64,000 nucleotides of DNA, taken from positions 396,321,037-396,385,036 of the forward strand of contig NC_080672.1 of assembly GCF_030247195.1 (NCBI RefSeq), written 5' to 3'. The stretch is from Topomyia yanbarensis (taxonomy: Eukaryota > Arthropoda > Insecta > Diptera > Culicidae). The notes beneath the pieces are model-generated. The model had not been told where the DNA came from. It ran no database searches and worked only from the letters and a program-made list of their open reading frames with translations. Below, piece by piece: positions 57,049 to 64,000 of this stretch (its first letter is position 1; every line of letters begins with the position of its first letter). Made by a program: the position numbers and the translations under genes.

Positions 57049-57540
57049 ATAAAGGTGGATGCAACTCTGGACTGTGAAGCGATTGTATTTTCCGGTGAAA
57101 ATTTGTTGATTGTTGAGCAAGTGAATAATGGACAAAATGATAAAATGGTCCTGGGCCATACTGTCTTTGAATATCGGATACTTTCAATCTCCGTCAAGAT
57201 GTGGGGTGGTACAGGTACCAGCGGAAACATCGCACGTTACTGTAAAGAATGAGGTCAAAATCATGAAAAACCTTGCCTCCGTTGGGACCAACAGCACTTT
57301 CTAGATAAAAATGGACGTTTCAGATGGAATCAACGCTTGCTCACAGAGTGAAATCTACTCAAAATTGGTGTGAAGCTTTTTTCCAAGCTTTTTTCTTCAA
57401 GTTCATCACATCCCAAGAATGCTCCAGGCTTAAACCTGTGGTCGATTTTGTGCAACATGCCACAAAAGATTGGATTCTTCGAAGAAAAGACGATTTCGCT
57501 AGATTTTCAGAGCGGCATAAATTCAATGCAACACCGTGAC
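57049..57540 (+). pseudogene. Decayed mariner/Tc1-like transposase
   Basis: Two frames (57055-57252 and 57324-57539) together resemble the middle and end of a mariner-type transposase. The pieces are a block VFSGENLLIVEQVNNGQNDK (compare FSDEKxFxVEQxxNxQNDR), then KMWGGTG (compare VMVWGG), then QMESTLAHRVKSTQNW (compare QQDxAPAHxAKxTQxW), then LKPVVDF (compare LNPxDY). The catalytic Asp of the FSDE block is lost (Gly). The acidic positions near AH and in LNP are also changed. No inverted termini identified. The match is by eye and weak in places. Confidence 0.5.
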
Positions 57541-58015
57541 TGACGGAAGGATTACAAAGAAGAAGCTGTTGTTGAAATTATTTGTGCTAAATGGTGGCTA
57601 CATATACGTTGTATTGTCATCGAAATTACCTAAAACCATCTTATTTGAACCGTTATACACTAGTACGATGAGGCCAGCTTTAGTCCGTATAAAACTGGAT
57701 TTTAGGACTGAGATACACCAATACCTAGACCTGTATTCCACACAGGATCAAACCGAACTCATTTGACAAATTTGATCAACGAGTATTGAAATTATTGAAT
57801 TTATGTACCATTATCCGTTTTTTTATCAGTGTCCATTGGATACCGATTCAATACGTATTGACCGACAAACGGCGTCTAGTACCTCCAAACCAACAGCCAG
57901 CACCACCAGCGAAAAAGCACTCGACTAAAAAAACAAATCAAAAATCATAGTCCGTAAGCGCTAGAAATATATAAAAATGGATAGGCCGCCATTTTTAATA
58001 CAAAAATATTCACTA
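57541..58015. other. No gene recognised
   Basis: Short open frame 57536-57766 without recognisable domain, then AT-rich sequence. Confidence 0.3.
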
Positions 58016-58984
<969 letters not shown>

Positions 58985-59100
58985 AGCCAAATTATGCCAA
59001 ATGTCCGTTATGCCAAATGACCTTTATGCCAAATAACCGTTGTGCCAAATGTCCATTATGCTAAATGACCTTATGCCAAATGACTTTATGCAAAATGGCC
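58985..59100 (+). repeat. Minisatellite, ~16-bp unit
   Basis: About eight units of the form GCCAAATGNCCNTTAT in head-to-tail order with small length changes (15-16 bp). Confidence 0.85.
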
Positions 59101-59109
59101 CGCTTCCTG

Positions 59110-59690
59110 TTTTTTTGGCTACATAATAACCTTCAGGAAGATCTGAAACATCCGTGGAACTAGCCAATTCATGCACCCTGTCCTAGAGCTCTGAGAGCTT
59201 TTCTAGAATATTGTTAATAATATCTATCGCATAAATCCGTATTTGGTATGGTGACATTATGACCTTCCGGAAGATCCCGAACTGGTTCTGATAATCTGTG
59301 GTTTACTCGAAAGTTTTTAGTCAGAACTGTTATTGCAAAGAATTCGTACTTGTGAACGGAACGGAACAGAGCCCCAATTTGTGAACTGGCCAATTCTACG
59401 CCGGATCATCCGAAAGGTCAATGGGTCCCTGTCCCAGTCACATGTACGAATTTATGATTTTATTATGGTATACCTTTATATGTTTTCGAAAATATCTCAG
59501 AGTTCTAGCGCAAGGTTCATGAGTTGGCCAGCTGCACGGATGCTCCAGATCTTCTGGAAAGTCAATATGTGGCCAATAGGGTCCATTTTCCAGTCATAAC
59601 AATGAATTTGTGCCAATGCAATGTAACAAATACTTTCGAAAAAACTTCAGATTTGTAGAACTAGATTCATAAAATGAACAGTTATACTAG
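59110..59690 (+). repeat. Decayed tandem array, ~135-140-bp unit
   Basis: Loosely similar blocks recur at about 59131, 59262, 59400 and 59537 (CTTC-GGAAGATC, then GGTCAATGGGTCC or GTCAATATGTGG, CCAGTCA, GAATTTAT, CTCAGAGTTCTAG). They suggest three to four old satellite units. Confidence 0.45.
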
Positions 59691-59879
59691 GGTGACCATA
59701 TGAGGCGAGTAAAAAATCAGGACAGTCGAAAAGGGGACTCTCTCCCCCCGTTACCTATCAATCGACTGTGCCTTCTCCACAGGTTTTCGGCAGTTACAAA
59801 GATCTTGGGTCGGGCAGGCAGAGCTTCGGCAGTAAAAAAGTTCTGTGGGTCTGGAAGCTCTACCAGAAAATTTTTCGTG

Positions 59880-60130
59880 GGAATTCGATCACCGTGCTTT
59901 TTAGGATTTACACACACACACGCGAAGTTCTTGCTACACCACCACCAGCGAAAGTTTCATGCTGTTGTTGGAGAAATCGGAAATCCTGAATTGAGCAAAT
60001 GAGACGAATTATTATGAGATCGTCTGTGCAGGAACAGGCGAGGAGTTTTCAGTACTAAGTACACGTCATTGAAGCAAAGCAGAAACATCAACGGTCCCAA
60101 GTAGCCATGCCCATGGGCGAAGCCATGTAA
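59880..60130 (-). pseudogene. T1/CR1-like LINE RT fragment
   Basis: On the minus strand, YLGPLMFLLCFNDVYLVLK (motif B end) and then a frameshifted ADDL-region and RMCVNPKKH-like end match copy 1 at about 14900-15115. It is joined upstream, near 60120, directly to the ORF1-like sequence, so the endonuclease and early RT are missing. Downstream it switches to unrelated sequence near 59885. Confidence 0.65.
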
Positions 60131-60135
60131 AAAAC

Positions 60136-60934
60136 TTAGTCCGCTTTCACTCGGTTTATCGTTTTCGTCCATGCTGTCCTCTTGATGTTGTATGGGTTTT
60201 CACGATTACCTGGTTTGAATCGTTTGTGGGACCAACTGGTCACAATCGTGTATCCGTATTTTTTGTCATTTACTTTATTGTCGGGGGTGCTGGCAGTTGT
60301 TTGATAAGTAGCATCACAATGATCGGACACGCTGTGTGTAGATTCTTTTGTTCCAATATTCGTTGGTGGCTGAGTTGCAACTCCGGTATTTGGTGATTTA
60401 GTTAATGTTGTTGGGTTTGCTGGCAGTTGATATTGTTTCATTAGAGGATTTCGCACATGGCTTGGCTCGTAGGGATCTGTCCTTCATATGTACACAGCGT
60501 GATTTGAGATTTGCTTACACCTTCTATTTCGTATTGAATGTTCAGATATGAAGGAATAGGTTACGTAAATCGCATTCTCACGATACGAACACCATTGGAT
60601 GTCCCTGGAAAAAAGTTTCTCCGTTACGTACTTCGATATCAGTAGTGAATTTTTTGGTTGTAGGCGGGGATAGATCGTGCAGACGCATACCAGTCTTTTC
60701 ATCGTCAATCTAAACGGGTATCTTGATTCTAACATTGTCATGTGCAACGACGTGTTGCATGTTGTTTCCCATAGCCAAACTTTTCGCCATGGCCAAAGTT
60801 TTAAATGCTCTCAGTATCGCATTACGAGTATGCGCCTTTATAAATTGTTCCACTTCGCGAACACAAGGCATCGGACAAACGACCACTGTATGGTATCGAA
60901 GATTGTTCAAATTTTGCTGCTCAGTTTCAATCAT
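60136..60934 (-). pseudogene. Frameshifted ORF1-like coding remnant
   Basis: Three overlapping minus-strand pieces (60934-60710, about 60700-60580 in another frame, and 60456-60136) read as one coherent protein with frameshifts. The pieces are an N-terminal block (LNNLRYHTVVVCPMP, VEQFIKAHTRNAILRAF), a middle block (LHDLSPPTTKKFTTDIEVRN then ETFFQGHP) and a polar, Thr/Pro-rich tail with a basic end. It lies just upstream of an RT fragment on the same strand, so I infer an ORF1 of a T1/CR1-like LINE. No zinc knuckles are visible. Confidence 0.45.
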
Positions 60935-62050
60935 TTTTAAATAAATGATCTATAGCGCGTCAATGAAAGTAATGACGCATTATTTTCCACACTGGTTTGG
61001 GACAGCTGTTATTTTTCGATTGCTTTGCTGGCGCGGTACATAAAGACAGCAGACTGTATGTAGAAATGTTTGTTTGATTTTCACTGCACTGTTAACAAGC
61101 AGCGCGATTATAGCTTCCGATCCGATTGAGATGGAAATATAGACTGATTAGGAACTGGTATTGATCCTAAAGGGGTTCCATAATTACCAGCTCGAGAGAG
61201 AGAGCGCTCAATAAGGTTATTCCACGACAGTTATTGTTGTTTTGCCATTTTCCTTTTTATGAAATGGATTTCCAGTAAAACGAAAAAACTGCCACTTGCA
61301 AGAGAACTCTAGAAGAAGCAGAATCGCCAAAACTTGTGTCTTCTTAGAGGTAGGTACTAAAGGAAATTTTTCGGATCCCTGAATCACTAACTTGCCCCAG
61401 TGCAGTTGTTGCAAGCAGACTACAGCTCATTCATATGGTACGTACATACGAACGCCACTTTCTCTTTTCAATTTCCATGTAAAAAAGTAAGTTGGAAAAA
61501 GAAATAACGAGGTACTATCGAGAGATTAACAAACGCATCGGATGGTATAATTGAGAGATTCGAGTGTATTAACCTTCAAACTACCAAGCCCTCTTCGATA
61601 CATCAAAATCGACGTTCAATTGGCCATAACTTTTTTTCTGTTTAATCGATTTTGATGCAGTTTTTTGCCAAAGAACCGGAAATTATTCCAATTTTCGAAA
61701 ATGCTTTAAAAATTGTATTCGGAGCTACGACCCCGGAGTAAATCCAGATTGCAGTGGGGTACCAACTTTTGGCCATTTTCAGTTTTTCATGAATATTTTC
61801 AAAACAACGCTAGAATTCAACATTTTTCGACAAAAATTTATTAGAAATGACCTTCTTACATAATAATTGCACTTCATATATGAGTAATAAGAATTGGCCA
61901 GTTCCTGGGAGCGGTTCCCAAAAGTGGCCATTCATGAGCTTACATTGCAAATGCTTTATTATAACAGAAACACTAATTTATTTCAACAAATCTTATCAGA
62001 TCGTCTACTTAGTATAACAAGCAATTAATTCAATAAAGAATTAATATAGA
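60935..62050. other. No gene recognised; leads into the satellite
   Basis: A short GAGAGAGAGA patch is at about 61193. The section 61730-61930 contains a GGCCAGTTCCTGGGAGCGGTTCCC stretch (at about 61897) like the start of a satellite unit, so the array may once have extended left. Confidence 0.4.
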
Positions 62051-62054
62051 TTTG

Positions 62055-63865
62055 CCACTTTCTGACCAGTTCCGGGAATTCCGGAACACGGTTCCCAGGA
62101 CAAAATTTATTTTTTATGATAATCATGGCATGCGGCACATCAAAAAACATCAACTCGATGATCTATGAAGAATGCAATCACATTCGAAGGCATCCGGATA
62201 CATGGAGACACTTGATGACCAGTTCCGGTAATTCCGGAACACGGTTCCCGTGTCAAAATTTTTTTTATGGTAATCATGGCATGCGGCACATAAAAAAAAT
62301 AAACTCGATGATCTATGAAGAATGCAATCATATACGAAGGCATCCGTACACATGTGGACAATTTATGACCAGTTCCTGGAATTCCGGAACACGGTTCCCA
62401 GGACAAATTTTATTTTTATGATAATCGTGGCATGCGGCACATCAAAAAACATAAACTCGAAAAACTATGAAGAATGTAATCATATACGAAGGTATCCGGA
62501 CATATGTAGACACTTGATGACCAGTTCCGGTAATTCCGGAACATGGTTACCAGGTCAAATTTCATTTTTATGATAATCATAACACGAGGCACATCAAAAA
62601 ACATCAACTCGATGAGCTATGAAGAATGCAATCATATACGAAGGCATCCGTACACATGTGGACCATTGATGACCAGTTCCGGGAATTCCGGAATACGGTT
62701 CCCAGGACAAATTTTATTTTTATGATAATCGTGGCATGCGGCACATAAAAAAAAAACATCAACTCGATGATCTATGAAGAATGCAATCACATTCGAAGGC
62801 ATCCGGACACATGTAGACACTTGATGACCAGTTCCGAGAATTCCGGAACACGGTTCCCGTGTCAAAATTTTTTTTATGGTAATCATGGCATGCGGCACAT
62901 AAAAAAAAATAAACTCGATGATCTATGAAGAATGCAATCATATACGAAGGCATCCGTACACATGTGGACAATTGATGACCAGTTCCGGGAATTCCGGAAC
63001 ACGGTTCCCAGGACAAATTTTATTTTTATGATAATCGTGGCATGCGGCACATCAAAAAACATCAACTCGATAAACAATGAAAAATGCAATCATATACGAA
63101 GGCATTCGGATACATACGGACACTTGATGGAGAGTTTCGGGAACTCCGGAACATGGTTTCCAGAACGAATTTTATTTTTATGATAATTGTGGCATAAGGC
63201 ACATCAAAAAATATCAACTCGATGATCTATGAAGAATGCAATCATATACGAAGGCATCTGGATACATATGGACACTTAATGGAGAGTTCCGGTAATTCCG
63301 GAACATGGTTCCCAGGACGAATATAATTTTTATGATAATCATGGAATGATGCACATCAAAAAACATCAACTCGATGATCTATGAAAAATGCAATCATATT
63401 GAAGGCAACCGGACACATACGGATACTTGATGGAGAGTTCCGGGAATTCCGGAACACGGTTCCCAGGATGAATTTTATTTTTATGATAACCGTGGCATGC
63501 GGCACATCAAAAAACATCAACTCGCTGATCTATGAAGAATGCAATCATATACGAAGGCAACTGGACACATATGGACACTTGATGACCAGTTCCGGGAATT
63601 CCGGGACATGGTTCTAAAGACCAATTGTATTTTTTATGATAATCATGGCATGCGGCACTTCAAAAAACATCAACTCAAAGAACTATGAAGAATTCAATCA
63701 TATACGAAGGCATCCGGATACAAACGGACACTTGATGGAGAGTAACATAACCAAACAAATCAATTCGATGATTTACGAGGAAAGCAGTCATATATGAAGA
63801 CAACCGGACACATGCGGTCTATTGATGTTGTGGTTCCGTGGATTCCGGAACACGGTTCCTTGGCC
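62055..63865 (+). repeat. Satellite array, ~152-bp unit, higher-order structure
   Basis: About 12 head-to-tail units. The GACCAGTTCC or GGAGAGTTCC box starts at 62064, 62217, 62367, 62519, 62671, 62826, 62977, 63129, 63282, 63433, 63584 and 63738, spacing 150-155 bp. Each unit has a palindromic CCGGGAATTCCGGAAC core, GGTTCCCAGGAC, ATGATAATCATGGCATGCGG, CAACTCGATGATCTATGAAG and ATACGAAGGCATCCGGA. Units 1, 2 and 3 pair best with units 5, 6 and 7, giving a ~609-bp higher-order period. The last unit is truncated near 63860. Apparent short ORFs within are by-products. Confidence 0.92.
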
Positions 63866-64000
63866 GAAATATTTTTCTGTAAGATCTGTAATGTATTTAA
63901 AGCAACGCCTTGATACTACACTCCGTTACGTAACTTATTTTTTAAAGTTTTACCCAAAATAGCTCGGTCGCATTTTTTGATTTTGAGCTAACGTTCTCTT
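63866..64000. other. Right edge, no feature
   Basis: AT-rich sequence after the satellite with nothing recognised. Confidence 0.3.

Noticed and set aside
62116..63617. Many 60-100-codon frames with recurring peptides on both strands
   Set aside because: They arise from the 152-bp satellite unit. The unit length is not a multiple of three, so frames break at each unit. No selection for coding is visible.
62055..63865. Regularly spaced repeats that might suggest a CRISPR array
   Set aside because: The whole ~152-bp unit is repeated, not short repeats separated by unique spacers, and the context is an insect genome. It is a satellite.

Overview
The window looks like repeat-dense euchromatin or heterochromatin from a culicine mosquito, most likely Aedes or a close relative. 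This rests on the sequence itself: AT-rich DNA, short GT-AG introns (53 and 58 nt), a Jockey/Juan-like LINE, T1/CR1-like LINEs, a LINE family of the I/Loa/Jockey assemblage that I associate with culicines, many TA- and TTAA-flanked MITEs, and microsatellite-bearing dispersed repeats of culicine type. I see no convincing single-copy host gene, no tRNA or rRNA gene, no CRISPR array and no recognisable endogenous viral element. Nearly everything that can be named is mobile or tandemly repeated DNA.

Layout. 0-2.4 kb: a decayed Jockey/Juan-like LINE that enters from the left edge. 2.8-3.9 kb: a foldback (long inverted repeat) element. 4.9-8.2 kb: a TA-flanked DNA transposon carcass, itself hit by a 1.7-kb hAT-like non-autonomous element (6066-7786). 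8.6-13.5 kb: an R4/Dong-like reverse transcriptase remnant on the minus strand, split by a complete hAT transposon (8968-13293). The hAT has a perfect 8-bp target duplication, matching terminal inverted repeats and an uninterrupted four-exon transposase gene of 625 residues. It is the only gene here that looks capable of making a working enzyme. 13.5-15.9 kb: a degenerate T1/CR1-like LINE. 16.6-18.1 kb: a second foldback element. 18.1-21.7 kb: dispersed repeats and MITEs. 22.9-23.6 kb: a GC-richer patch with an unrecognised ORF.

24.7-30.1 kb: a full-length LINE copy on the plus strand with a 13-bp target duplication, an intact ORF1 with three zinc knuckles, and an ORF2 broken by one 2-nt deletion. 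30.5-36.1 kb: a third, very large foldback element with arms of about 1 kb and several MITEs nested inside. 38.0-42.4 kb: a second full-ended copy of the same LINE family on the minus strand, with a 14-bp target duplication, an internal deletion and several lesions. It sits inside the end of a relative of the 4.9-8.2 kb transposon. 42.4-49.4 kb: AT-rich DNA with MITEs and a small GC-rich patch. 49.4-52.2 kb: a second T1/CR1-like LINE. 53.2-57.5 kb: dispersed repeats, MITEs and a decayed mariner-like transposase. 58.0-64.0 kb: a 237-bp AAT microsatellite, a minisatellite, a LINE remnant joining an ORF1-like gene to a piece of RT, and a roughly 152-bp satellite array with a four-unit higher-order structure.

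How the parts relate. The LINEs encode a nucleic-acid-binding ORF1 protein and an endonuclease/reverse transcriptase. The hAT encodes a cut-and-paste transposase. Most foldback elements and MITEs have no coding capacity and would need enzymes supplied from elsewhere. The nesting gives relative ages: the R4-like RT and the TA-flanked carcass are older than the hAT and hAT-like insertions, and a TA-flanked relative was present before LINE copy 2 landed in it.
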